DNA of 64,000 bases, taken from contig NZ_JAVDXW010000001.1 in NCBI RefSeq assembly GCF_031458135.1, positions 3,906,001 through 3,970,000 on the forward strand, in the 5' to 3' direction. Both the position numbers and the translations under genes were made by a program. How positions within the stretch are numbered: the first letter of the stretch is position 1; every line of letters starts with the position of its first letter. This document shows, one piece after another, positions 54,128 to 62,861 of this stretch. The notes beneath the pieces are model-generated. The model made no database searches. It was not told the origin of the DNA and saw only the letters and a list, made by a program, of their open reading frames with translations. The DNA comes from Haloactinomyces albus. GTDB taxonomy: Bacteria > Actinomycetota > Actinomycetes > Mycobacteriales > Pseudonocardiaceae.

Positions 54128-55630
54128 TCAGGCCCCGAATCGGGGAGTGTGCACATCACCGGTCGCGACGTGCACGACCTGCTCGTGGGTGTAGAAGTCG
54201 ATGCTGCGGTGCCCGCCCTCGTGGCCGACGCCGCTGCTCTTGATTCCGCCGAACGGAGTCCGCAGGTCGCGGATATTGTGCGAGTTCAACCAGACCATGC
54301 CTGCTTCGATGGCGCCTGCGACACGGTGACCACGCCTGAGGTCGTTGGTCCAGACGTATCCCGCGAGCCCGTAGGAGACGTCGTTGGCGAGGCTGACCGC
54401 TTCCTCTTCGGTCTCGAACGGTGTCAACGCCACCACGGGCCCGAAGATCTCCTCCTGGAAGATCCGTGCGTCGCGGCCGACGTCGGCGAACACGGTGGGG
54501 GAGAGGTAGTTGCCCTCCGGCAGGTGCGCGGGGCGCTCACCGCCCGCCAGCAGCCGTGCCTCGGACTTGCCGATCTCGACATAGCCGCACACGCGTTCGT
54601 AGTGCTCAGGGTGCACGAGCGCACCCACTTCGGTGGCGGGTTCCTGTGGCGGGCCGACGACGATGCTCTTGGCGCGCTCGGCAAAGCGGGCACAGAACTC
54701 GTCGTAGATCGAGCGCTGTACCAGCACGCGCGAGCCCGCGGTGCACCGCTCGCCGTTGAGCGAGAACACTCCGAAGAGGGCCGAGTCGAGTGCCGCCTCG
54801 AAGTCGGCGTCGTCGAAGATCACGACGGGGGATTTCCCACCGAGCTCCATCGACAGTGCCTTGAGGTTGTCCGCGGCACCGCGCATGATCTCCGAGCCGG
54901 TCGTGGTCTCGCCGGTGAACGAGATCAGCGGCACCTTGGGATGCTGCACAAGCGCCCGGCCTGCCTCCTCGCCGAAGCCACCGACGAGGTTGAACACCCC
55001 GTCCGGCAGCCCCGCCTCGGTGAAGATCTCCGCCCACAGGCTCGCAGACAGGGGCGTGAACTCGGCGGGTTTGAGCACCACGGAGCAGCCGGAGGCCAGT
55101 GCCGGGGCCAGCTTCCAACTTTCCAGCATGAACGGCGTGTTCCACGGGGTGATCAGCCCCGCGACGCCGATCGGCTTGCGCAGCACGTAGTTCAGCTGGG
55201 TTCCGGGTACCGAGTAGGCGTCCTCGTGCAGGGCCACGATCACGTCGGCGAAGAACCGGAAGTTCTCCGCGGCTCGGCGGGCCTGCCCCTTGGCCAGGGT
55301 GATCGGCAGCCCGGTGTCGAAGCACTCCATTTCGGCGAGGCGTTCCTGCTGGGCCTCGACGGCATCGGCGATGGCGTAGAGCACCGTTGCTCGCTGCCTG
55401 CCGGTCATCCGCGCCCACGGACCGTCGGTGAACGCCTGGTGTGCTGCGGTCACAGCCCGGTCGATGTCCTCGGCCCGTCCGGCTGCCGCCGTGGCGTAGG
55501 GCTTGTTGCTGACGGGGTCGGCCACGTCGAACACTGCCCCGGAAAGACTGTCGACTTCCGCGCCGCCGATGAAGTGGTACAGCTTGTCCGGCAGATCCGC
55601 CGGACGGTGCGGTTGCGTCGGCGTTGTCAC
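54128..55630 (-). CDS. hpaE: 5-carboxymethyl-2-hydroxymuconate semialdehyde dehydrogenase
   Basis: A 500-residue aldehyde dehydrogenase with base glutamate in LSMELGGKSPVVIF, catalytic cysteine in NGERCTAGSRVLVQ and cofactor region ITPWNTPFMLESWKLAPALA. Next to HpaD it should oxidise the ring-cleavage semialdehyde to 5-carboxymethyl-2-hydroxymuconate with NAD. The TPWNTPFMLESWKLAP block is characteristic of the HpaE group. It overlaps the DapA-like gene by four bases. Confidence 0.9.
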   Translation of the reverse strand: MTTPTQPHRPADLPDKLYHFIGGAEVDSLSGAVFDVADPVSNKPYATAAAGRAEDIDRAVTAAHQAFTDGPWARMTGRQRATVLYAIADAVEAQQERLAEMECFDTGLPITLAKGQARRAAENFRFFADVIVALHEDAYSVPGTQLNYVLRKPIGVAGLITPWNTPFMLESWKLAPALASGCSVVLKPAEFTPLSASLWAEIFTEAGLPDGVFNLVGGFGEEAGRALVQHPKVPLISFTGETTTGSEIMRGAADNLKALSMELGGKSPVVIFDDADFEAALDSALFGVFSLNGERCTAGSRVLVQRSIYDEFCARFAERAKSIVVGPPQEPATEVGALVHPEHYERVCGYVEIGKSEARLLAGGERPAHLPEGNYLSPTVFADVGRDARIFQEEIFGPVVALTPFETEEEAVSLANDVSYGLAGYVWTNDLRRGHRVAGAIEAGMVWLNSHNIRDLRTPFGGIKSSGVGHEGGHRSIDFYTHEQVVHVATGDVHTPRFGA

Positions 55631-56568
55631 GATGATGCTCCTTGCACGGTTGTTGGGGAGAGCAGGTCCTCACCGTCGGCGAGTAGCTGCTTGATTCGAT
55701 CCCGGCCCGGCTCGGTGGGCGTGATCAGCGGGGGACGCACATGCGCGGAGGAGATCAATCCACGTTGGGCCAGGACCCACTTCGCGGGTGCCGGGTTGGT
55801 TTCGACGAAGGTGAGATCGACGAGTGGGTGCAGTCGGTAGTGCAGATCCCGTGCCCGGCTGAAGTTGCCTTCGGACCACGCGTTGTACATGTCGGCGATC
55901 GCGCCGGGTGCGAAGTTCGCCGTCGCGGAGACGAACCCGACGCCACCGAGCGCCAGCAGCGGCAGGCACAGCAGCTCGATGCCGGACCACACCATCAAGT
56001 CCTGTCCGCATTCCGCGATCACGCGGGAGAAGTGCTCGAAGTCCTTTGTGGTTTCCTTGATTCCGACGAGGTTGTCGAAGTCGCGGTAGAGCCTGCCGAC
56101 CGTTTCCGGTGCGATGTCCACGGCGGTGCGTCCCGGCACGTTGTAGATCACCAGTGGCAGGTCGGGGAATTCCCGTGCCACGGTGGCATACCATTGATAC
56201 AGCGCTTCCTGGGTGGGCCGCGCGTAGTACGGGGTGATGATCAGGCACGCGTCCGCCCCGGCCTCGCGCGCGATTCCCGTCAACTCCAGGGTCTCGTCCA
56301 TCTTGGCCGATCCGGTACCCGGCAGGAACGGCACCCGGTCGCCGATCTCGTCAGCGGCGGCGCGGATCGCCTCGGCGCGTTCGGAGACGGTTTGTGCGCC
56401 GGGCTCGCCGGTTGAACCGCCGATGGAGATGCCGTGTGAGCCGTGGGCAAGTTGCCACCGGATCAGATTGCGCAGGCTCGGGATGTCCAGGGCGCCGTCG
56501 TCGGTGAACGGAGTGATCACCGGCCCGATGGAACCCGTGATCCGTCTGGGGTCGTTGCGAAACTTCAC
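55627..56568 (-). CDS. Dihydrodipicolinate synthase-family lyase
   Basis: A 313-residue class I lyase of the DapA/NAL superfamily. It shows the GGSTGEPGAQT motif, the active-site tyrosine Tyr142 in IYNVPGRTAV and the Schiff-base lysine Lys171 in GIKETTKDF. Its place between hpaE and the GntR gene makes an aldol-type step of the homoprotocatechuate pathway likely, for example cleavage of 2,4-dihydroxyhept-2-enedioate to pyruvate and succinate semialdehyde in place of HpaI. This role is inferred. It lies three bases from the GntR gene. Confidence 0.85.
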   Translation of the reverse strand: MKFRNDPRRITGSIGPVITPFTDDGALDIPSLRNLIRWQLAHGSHGISIGGSTGEPGAQTVSERAEAIRAAADEIGDRVPFLPGTGSAKMDETLELTGIAREAGADACLIITPYYARPTQEALYQWYATVAREFPDLPLVIYNVPGRTAVDIAPETVGRLYRDFDNLVGIKETTKDFEHFSRVIAECGQDLMVWSGIELLCLPLLALGGVGFVSATANFAPGAIADMYNAWSEGNFSRARDLHYRLHPLVDLTFVETNPAPAKWVLAQRGLISSAHVRPPLITPTEPGRDRIKQLLADGEDLLSPTTVQGASS

Positions 56569-56571
56569 TGG

Positions 56572-57261
56572 TCAGCCTTCTTTCGCCTCGTGGTGTTCCC
56601 GGGAAAGAAATGCGGTCATGGTGGCGGTGCGGTGCGCGCGGGCAGCCTGCTCCACCTCGGCGGGATCGGCGCCGCCGCGAAGCAGCTCGAGTAACCGGTC
56701 GTGCTCGGCGACCGATTCCTCGGCACGGCCGGGGACGAACGAGAAGCTCGATTCCCGGATGGAGGCGAGCCGTGTCCAGCCCCGCCGGACCATGTCGAGC
56801 AGGTACGGGTTGGGACACGGGGTGAACAGCGCCTCGTGGAACTCGTGGTTGAGGTGGGTGAAACCCCGCGGATCGAAGTCCCGCAGCGTTGTGCGCATCC
56901 TGTCGTTGATCTCGGTTGCCGTGGCGAGGACTTCGGCGGTGATGTGCGGTGCAGCGAGCCCGGTGGCAGCTCCCTCGACGATGGCCAGCATTTCCATGGT
57001 GTGCGCGTACTCGACCGGGTTGATCGCGGAGACCTGTGCACCCACATTGCGTTCGAACTCGACGAACCCTTCGGCTTCGAGCAGCCGGATGGCTTCGCGG
57101 ATCGGTACGGGACTCACCTCCAGCTCACGGGCGAGCCTGCCGAGTACGAGACGGTGTCCGGGGCCGTAGTCGCCTTCGGTGATTCGCGACTTGATCGTCT
57201 GATACGCCCGCTGTGACTTGCTGAGCCTTTCCGGCCGGCCGACCATTTCCTCCTCAGCCAT
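56572..57261 (-). CDS. GntR-family regulator (FadR/FCD type)
   Basis: A 229-residue regulator with the N-terminal winged helix (AYQTIKSRITEGDYGPGHRL, LGRLARELEVSPVPIREAIR, LLEAEGFVEFE) and an FCD effector domain with helical histidines (LNHEFHEALFTP, AEHDRLLELL). It is embedded in the hpa operon, overlapping the FAH-RraA gene by eight bases and almost touching the DapA-like gene. It probably represses the operon from the palindrome at 58768-58779. The effector may be homoprotocatechuate or a product. Confidence 0.85.
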   Translation of the reverse strand: MAEEEMVGRPERLSKSQRAYQTIKSRITEGDYGPGHRLVLGRLARELEVSPVPIREAIRLLEAEGFVEFERNVGAQVSAINPVEYAHTMEMLAIVEGAATGLAAPHITAEVLATATEINDRMRTTLRDFDPRGFTHLNHEFHEALFTPCPNPYLLDMVRRGWTRLASIRESSFSFVPGRAEESVAEHDRLLELLRGGADPAEVEQAARAHRTATMTAFLSREHHEAKEG

Positions 57262-58729
57262 GGCCGCGACTCCCTTGTTCCCGGGTGTCGTGCTGCCACT
57301 GTTCGTATGCTTGCTCCCACTGTGCGTTCATCGGGTACAGGTCTTCGATGCCGGCACCGGCGCGCACCTGCTCGGCGATGAACTCTTCCTTGCGTTCCTG
57401 TTCCGCTGCCGCATCGGCGAGTTCGTCCGCCAGATCGGGCGGGATCACGAGGGCACCGTCGTCGTCTCCGACCACGATGTCGCCGGGGCGGACGGTGGTC
57501 CCGCCGCAGGCGATCGCCACATCGGAGTCCCACGGCACATGCCGCCTGCCGAGCACGGCGGGGTGGGCGGCGCCGGAGAACACCGGGATGTCGAGGTCGC
57601 CGGTGACCACCGAGTCGCGCACGGCGCCGTCGGTGACCACCGCGGCGGCGCCGCGCACCTGCGCGCGGAGGGCGAGGATGTCGCCGATGGTGCCCGCGCT
57701 CGCATCGCCTCGGGCCTCCATTACGACGACCTCGCCGGGGGCCACCGTGTCGATCACCTGCTTCTGCGCGTTGAACCCGCCGCCGTGCGTGGTGAACAGG
57801 TCCTCGCGCAGCGGAACGTAGCGCAGGGTCCGCGCCCGTCCGGCGAACGATTCGCCCTGCTTGGCCGGATGCACACCGTCGATGTGCACGTTGTTCAAGC
57901 CGCGTTTGCGGAGCTGGGCGGACAGCGTGGCGACTCCGACCCGGCTCAGCCTGCGCATCAGCTCGGCATCATCGCGCTGCTCGTCGGCGGCGGTTGATCC
58001 GTGGGCCGCCGCCCGTAGGGCGTCGTCGGATTTCGGCTGCGCGCCCCACTCCGCCAGCTTCGGCCCCTCGGTCACCGTGCTGCGCAGCCGTCGGGTACTC
58101 ACCGGGCGGGCGAGGTCGACGCTGTCGACCTCGACCTCCATCACGTCGCCTGGTGTAACCACGGAGGCGCCCGCCGGCGTGCCGGTGAGGAGCACATCGC
58201 CCGGATGCAGAGTGGACAGTCGGGAAAGGTCGGCGATCAGTTCGCCGAATCCGAACAGCAGAGTGTCGGTGGTGTCGGACTGCGCGAGCTCCCCGTTGAT
58301 CCAGGTGCGCACCCGCAGTCTCGTCGGATCCAGCTCGGCTGCCGGGAGCATGTCCGGGCCGAGCGGGGTGAAGCCGTCCCCGCTCTTCGAGCGCACGTTC
58401 GAGCCGCTGTCGGCGTAGCGCATGTCGTAGAGCCCCAGATCGTTGGCGGCCGTGACCCAGCCGACGTGTGACCACCCCTGGTCCGGAGTCACCGCGCGCG
58501 CTTGCGTGCCGATCACGAGGGCGATCTCGCCTTCGAAGCCGAGCAGTTCCGCACCGGCTGGACGGGGCACATCGCCGCCGGTCGCGGCGAGCGAGGACGG
58601 TGCTTTGAGGAAATACGAACCGTGCGTCGGAGTGCGCCCACGCTCAGCCGCCCGGCTGGGGTAGTTGAGGTGTACGGCGATGACCTTGCTCGGCGTGTAT
58701 CCCGTCGCCGCGGTGATGGGATCGGACAC
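57254..58729 (-). CDS. FAH-RraA two-domain protein (HpaG-like isomerase/decarboxylase fusion)
   Basis: A 491-residue fusion. Residues about 10-235 are a fumarylacetoacetate-hydrolase fold: ELLGFEGEIALVIGTQARAV for metal binding, TAANDLGLYDMRYADSGSNV, RSKSGDGFTPLGP and LLTGTPAGASVVTPGDVMEV. Residues about 275-470 are an RraA-like fold with LSRVGVATLSAQLRKRGLNN, GAAAVVTDGAVRDSVVTGDL and GDIVVGDDDGALVIPPDLA, the family of HMG/CHA aldolases and oxaloacetate decarboxylases. The FAH half fits HpaG (decarboxylation or isomerisation of OPET-type acids). A GTG at 58729 with AAGGGA upstream is preferred to a GTG at 58753. Confidence 0.85.
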   Translation of the reverse strand: MSDPITAATGYTPSKVIAVHLNYPSRAAERGRTPTHGSYFLKAPSSLAATGGDVPRPAGAELLGFEGEIALVIGTQARAVTPDQGWSHVGWVTAANDLGLYDMRYADSGSNVRSKSGDGFTPLGPDMLPAAELDPTRLRVRTWINGELAQSDTTDTLLFGFGELIADLSRLSTLHPGDVLLTGTPAGASVVTPGDVMEVEVDSVDLARPVSTRRLRSTVTEGPKLAEWGAQPKSDDALRAAAHGSTAADEQRDDAELMRRLSRVGVATLSAQLRKRGLNNVHIDGVHPAKQGESFAGRARTLRYVPLREDLFTTHGGGFNAQKQVIDTVAPGEVVVMEARGDASAGTIGDILALRAQVRGAAAVVTDGAVRDSVVTGDLDIPVFSGAAHPAVLGRRHVPWDSDVAIACGGTTVRPGDIVVGDDDGALVIPPDLADELADAAAEQERKEEFIAEQVRAGAGIEDLYPMNAQWEQAYEQWQHDTREQGSRGHG

Positions 58730-58767
58730 GGTGTGGTCCCTTCGGATCTCCACTGCTCATTGTGATG

Positions 58768-58779
58768 TACGAAATCGTA
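58768..58779. promoter_or_regulatory. Candidate GntR operator TACGA-AA-TCGTA
   Basis: TACGAAATCGTA is an inverted repeat with five-base arms and an AA centre, lying about 40 bases upstream of the FAH-RraA start in the 110-base gap after the ferredoxin reductase gene. The site is suited for the FadR-type GntR regulator encoded in the operon. Confidence 0.5.
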
Positions 58780-58840
58780 TATGATTCGGGTGACGTTGCC
58801 AATTGCTTCCGGTGATCTCATGGCATCCTCGGCCGCGAGA

Positions 58841-60064
58841 TCACGTCGCGGCGTGGTGCTTGAGGTCGAAGTCGAGATCGGCGGCTTGCTCGGGAGTCGG
58901 ATTCCTGCCTGCGGTGAGCAGCCGCCGGGCGGCCATGTGCTCGGCGGGCCGGTTCACCGATTCCGCGGCGAGGAGTCTTCGCCCGCGAAAGCACCACACG
59001 GAGAACTTCCCCGTTGCGGGATCCCCGCGGGTGACGAACCGATCCGCGTGGTCGGCCAGACCGGCGATGGTGAGCTTGTTCCCGCCTTGGTGGCTCCAGA
59101 ACCACGGCAGGGCCGCATACGGCTGCGGCTTGCCCACCAATCGTCGGGCGAGGCAGCGGGCCTGGTCGACGGCGTTCTGCACCGATTCGAGCCGTACCGG
59201 CCCGGCGGCGAATCGGCTCGGGAATCGGGTGCAGTCACCGATCGCGGAGACGGCCGGATCGCCGGTGGCCAGGTACTCGTCCACGACGATCCCGTCGGAG
59301 ACCGCCAGATCGGCCTGCGCGGCGATCTCGTCGTTCGGTCGAACGCCCACGGCCATGAGCACGAGATCGGCGCGGTATTCCGCCCCCTGCCGGGTGCGGA
59401 GACCTGTGACCGTCCCGGAACGACCAAGCAGCTCGCCGACCTGGCAACCGTGGTGCAGCTCGACCCCGGCACGTCGGTGTGCCGCCGCGAACCACTCGGC
59501 GGTCGGCGCGGACACCGCTCGGCTCATCGGCCGGTCGGCCGCTTCGAGCAGCAGTACCCGCGTACCGAGCTGCCGGGCTACCGAGGCCACTTCGAGTCCG
59601 ATGAAGCCCGCGCCGATCACCGCGATGCGATCCGCCTGCGCCAGGCGTTTGCGCAATTCCCGAGCATCGCCGAGATCGCGCAGGGACAGCACTCCGTCCA
59701 AATCGGCTCCCGGTATGGCAAGCGCACGATTGCGGGCACCGGTGGCCAGCACCAGATGGGTGTAGTCCAGCAGGCCCCCATCGGCGAGCTGGACGCGCCG
59801 CGCGTGGCCGTCCACGCCGCATACCCGCTGTCCGGGGAGCACCCGCACATCGTGGTCGGCGTAGAAGTGTTCCGCGCGGAGTGGTAGCGCCGCGTCGCTC
59901 TCCGTGCCGGAGAGGTAGCCCTTGGACAGCGGTGGTCGCTGGTACGGAGCCTCGGGCTCGGCGCACACCAGCGTCACCCTGCCGTCGAAGCCTTCGTCCC
60001 GCAGCGAGCTGACGAGTTGAGCCCCCGACTGTCCGCCGCCGGCCACGACAACGTGCTCGTGCAT
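58841..60064 (-). CDS. NAD(P)H:ferredoxin reductase, rubredoxin/putidaredoxin-reductase type
   Basis: A 407-residue FAD protein. The FAD motif VVVAGGGQSGAQLVSSL is N-terminal, the NADH motif IAVIGAGFIGLEVASVARQL near residue 148, and AIGDCTRFPSRFA is the late FAD motif. YQRPPLSKGYL is typical of the Class I P450 reductases. The start at 60064 overlaps the ferredoxin stop by one base. It should pass electrons from NAD(P)H to the neighbouring 2Fe-2S ferredoxin and on to the P450. Confidence 0.9.
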   Translation of the reverse strand: MHEHVVVAGGGQSGAQLVSSLRDEGFDGRVTLVCAEPEAPYQRPPLSKGYLSGTESDAALPLRAEHFYADHDVRVLPGQRVCGVDGHARRVQLADGGLLDYTHLVLATGARNRALAIPGADLDGVLSLRDLGDARELRKRLAQADRIAVIGAGFIGLEVASVARQLGTRVLLLEAADRPMSRAVSAPTAEWFAAAHRRAGVELHHGCQVGELLGRSGTVTGLRTRQGAEYRADLVLMAVGVRPNDEIAAQADLAVSDGIVVDEYLATGDPAVSAIGDCTRFPSRFAAGPVRLESVQNAVDQARCLARRLVGKPQPYAALPWFWSHQGGNKLTIAGLADHADRFVTRGDPATGKFSVWCFRGRRLLAAESVNRPAEHMAARRLLTAGRNPTPEQAADLDFDLKHHAAT

Positions 60065-60390
60065 CACACCTGCGCCTTCGGGACGTCGATCTCGATCTCG
60101 GGGAGCTCGTCGCCGACGGTGAGCCGGCAGCCGAGCCTGCTTCGGGACTCGTCGCGTTCGGCGGCGGCGCATTCGAGCATCTCCTCCTCGTCCTCGCTGA
60201 TCTCGGGCAGCCGGTCGAGGTAGGGGGTGTGGACGTAGACGTGGCAGGTGGCGCACATGGCCTGGCCGCCGCACTCACCGACGATGCCGCGGACGCCGTT
60301 GCTGACGGCACTGCGCATCACCGTGCTGCCGCCCGGCACGTCCAGCACGTCCTGGTTGCCGTCGGCATGGTGGTAGGTGATCTTCGGCAA
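60064..60390 (-). CDS. 2Fe-2S ferredoxin (adrenodoxin/putidaredoxin type)
   Basis: A 108-residue ferredoxin. The cluster cysteines are in GECGGQAMCATCHVYV (three) and RLGCRLTV (fourth), the spacing of vertebrate-type ferredoxins that serve P450s. The acidic stretch EISEDEEEML before the last cysteine is the usual docking surface. It lies 41 bases after the P450 stop and overlaps the reductase. Confidence 0.92.
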   Translation of the reverse strand: MPKITYHHADGNQDVLDVPGGSTVMRSAVSNGVRGIVGECGGQAMCATCHVYVHTPYLDRLPEISEDEEEMLECAAAERDESRSRLGCRLTVGDELPEIEIDVPKAQV

Positions 60391-60431
60391 GGTGTTACTC
60401 CTCGAAATCGCGCTGTCGCGGGCGGTGGAAG

Positions 60432-61631
60432 TCAGAGGTCCCAGACGACGGGCAGTTCGGTCATGCCACGAAAGACCCAGCCCGCGGCCTGAGCCGGATG
60501 GTCCGGGTCGAGCCGCAGGTGGGGCAGGCGATCGAACAACATCGGCAGCGCGACCGTCGCCACCGACGCCTTGGCCGCCCAGGCGCCGAGGCAGTAGTGC
60601 GCCCCTCCGCCGAAGGCCACATGCGGCTTCTTTTCCCGGTTGATGTCGAAGATGTCCGGATCGGAGAACTGCCGCTCGTCCCGGTTGGCCGAGCCGACGA
60701 CGACTCCCAGGCGCGCGCCCGCCGGAAGCAACGTGCCACCGAGCTCGACCTCGCGAGTGGTCTGCCGCGGATACATCCCGATCGGGGCGACGTAGCGCAC
60801 GGATTCGTCGAAGACGCTCGCGAACAGCGACTGATCGGCCATCACCCGATCCCGCCGGCGTTGCTCGGCCAGCAACGCATGCACCGCGACGCCGAGCACG
60901 TCACGCGGCTCGTTGAGACCACCACCGATCGTCATCTTGACGTTCGCGCGGATTTCCTCGATATCCAGCGGGTCGTCGGCGTGCAACATCGCCGAGACCA
61001 TCGAGCCGTCCGGGTTTGCTCGCAGGTGCGGGATCATCTCGTCGAGCGCCTCGTCGACCTCGTAGTAGGAGCGCTCGGCCCGCGCCCACACGTCGGGGTC
61101 GTTCGCGTAGTTGCCCGTCCCGTCGATCATGGTCTGCGACCAGGTGCGCATGTCCCGTGCCGAAGCGTTGGGCAGGCCGACGATCTCGGCGAGGTTGCGG
61201 GCGGCGAACGGGGCGGCGAACTCGTCCACGAGTTCTGCGCCGCCGCCGGGGCGGAGGCGGTTGATCAGTTCTTCGGCGTTGCGCCGGAAAATGGGTGTCC
61301 ACCGCTGTTTGACCTGGTTGGGGCGCAAGGGGACGCCTGCGGCCTTGCGCTCGCGCTGGTGTGCCGGGCCGTCTTTGCGGAGCATGCTGTGTCCCATCGC
61401 GCGTTTCATCAGGGAATGGGACTCGTCGGCGGAGAAGGTGTCCTGATCCGCGTCGACGGTGTGCACATCCGCGTAGCGGGTGACCAGGTAGCGGTTGGCG
61501 GCGGGCACCCACGCAACGGGGGCCTCCGCGCGAAGCCTTGTGTAGATCGGGAAAGGGTCGGCGTGCAGCGCGTCGAGGGCGACCCAGTCGGCTATCGGAG
61601 CACTGGGTGCCTGCGGCTTCATCGCGGTCAT
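60432..61631 (-). CDS. Cytochrome P450
   Basis: A 399-residue bacterial P450. The heme motif HVAFGGGAHYCLGAW supplies the cysteine ligand and FDESVRY is the ExxR of the K-helix. The I-helix reads TIGGGLNEPRDV: the usual acid-alcohol AGxx(D/E)T is replaced by an N-E-P form, as in some aromatic O-demethylase P450s. The ATG at 61631 is chosen because a GTG nine bases upstream is too close to the AAGGA. With its own ferredoxin and reductase it forms a full class I system. It leads the hpa module, so it may hydroxylate or demethylate an arylacetate to give homoprotocatechuate. Confidence 0.9.
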   Translation of the reverse strand: MTAMKPQAPSAPIADWVALDALHADPFPIYTRLRAEAPVAWVPAANRYLVTRYADVHTVDADQDTFSADESHSLMKRAMGHSMLRKDGPAHQRERKAAGVPLRPNQVKQRWTPIFRRNAEELINRLRPGGGAELVDEFAAPFAARNLAEIVGLPNASARDMRTWSQTMIDGTGNYANDPDVWARAERSYYEVDEALDEMIPHLRANPDGSMVSAMLHADDPLDIEEIRANVKMTIGGGLNEPRDVLGVAVHALLAEQRRRDRVMADQSLFASVFDESVRYVAPIGMYPRQTTREVELGGTLLPAGARLGVVVGSANRDERQFSDPDIFDINREKKPHVAFGGGAHYCLGAWAAKASVATVALPMLFDRLPHLRLDPDHPAQAAGWVFRGMTELPVVWDL

Positions 61632-61721
61632 GGTGTTCACGTCCTTTCGCCGTGGCAGCGCCTTCAACGTGACATGGCACATAAACTCAGGTAAAACGCA
61701 GAAATTCGGGGAGTGTTATCA

Positions 61722-62657
61722 GTGGACCTGAGGAATCAGCTTGGTTACTCGCTGCGCCAGCTCACCTACTTCGTGGCGATCGCCGAGACCGGCACGATCA
61801 GTGCGGCGGCGCAGCGGCTGCACGCGTCCCAGTCCGCCGTGTCGTTGGCCGTCAACGAGTTGGAACGTGCCCTGGGGACGCAGCTGTGCGTGCGGCGCAA
61901 AGCACACGGCGTCGTGCTCACCCCAACAGGTGCCGAAGTGCTGCGCCAGGCGCGTACCGTGTTGCAGCACGCCGAGGAGTTGCAAGCCGTCGCTTCGGGC
62001 AGAGGCGCCGAGCTGTCCGGGCCGCTGGCCATCGGGTGCTACCTGACGTTGGCTCCGACCGTGCTGCCGTGGCTGCTGGCCGGGTTCGGCGATCGCCATC
62101 CCGGAGTGCGGGTCGATTTCGCGGAGGGCACCCAGGACACGCTGCAACAGCGGCTGCTGGCGGGCGAACTCGACCTCGCGGTGCTCTACGACATGGAGAT
62201 TCTGCCCGAAATAGACAGCGCAGCGCTGTACACGACACGGCCGCACATCCTGCTGCCCGCTGATCATCCGTGTGCCGAGCAGCCCGAGGTGTCCTTGCGA
62301 GAGCTCGCGTCTCACCCGATGGTGCTGCTGGAGTCCCCGCCGAGCACCCAGCACACCATGAAGGTGTGTCGTGCGGCCGGAATGGCTCCCACGGTTCGGC
62401 ATCGCACCACCAGTTTCGAGACCGCCCGAGCGCTCGTCGGGCGTGGGCTCGGCTACTCAGTGCTCGTGCAGCGCCCGTCGAACGAGCGCACCTATGAGGG
62501 GTTTCGCGTGGTGTGCAAGGAGATCGCCGAGCATGTCGGCGAGGTGGCCGTGCTGCTGGCCTGGCCGAGGCACTCCCGGTTGAGCGCCCGCGCCGGGGCG
62601 TTCATCGACTATGCCACCGACCCAGCAGGGTCCCCGGCGGTCGCCTGCCCACGATGA
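61722..62657 (+). CDS. LysR-family transcriptional regulator
   Basis: A 311-residue LysR regulator with winged helix SLRQLTYFVAIAETGTISAA, QSAVSLAVNELERALGTQL and an effector domain closely like that of the LysR at 30871. A GTG at 61722 after GGGGAG is taken as the start; one at 61713 is possible. It is divergent from the P450 gene by about 90 bases and probably activates the P450/hpa module. The MBL hydrolase gene follows 204 bases on. Confidence 0.87.
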   Translation: MDLRNQLGYSLRQLTYFVAIAETGTISAAAQRLHASQSAVSLAVNELERALGTQLCVRRKAHGVVLTPTGAEVLRQARTVLQHAEELQAVASGRGAELSGPLAIGCYLTLAPTVLPWLLAGFGDRHPGVRVDFAEGTQDTLQQRLLAGELDLAVLYDMEILPEIDSAALYTTRPHILLPADHPCAEQPEVSLRELASHPMVLLESPPSTQHTMKVCRAAGMAPTVRHRTTSFETARALVGRGLGYSVLVQRPSNERTYEGFRVVCKEIAEHVGEVAVLLAWPRHSRLSARAGAFIDYATDPAGSPAVACPR

Positions 62658-62861
62658 CGCCGCCGTTGACGACGAGGAATGCCCGGCCGCATACGACGCC
62701 GTGCTCGGACAGTGCACCCCCCGCTGCTGTCTTGAGCCATAGACACTCGCTATCAGAAGGACCTCAAAAATAGTATTTGTCAGCCCAACGGGTGAGCCAG
62801 TGAAGTGGGGCACATCTTCATTGCACGGACCGCACGAGCCGGAACTCGCCCCGGAGGGCAG

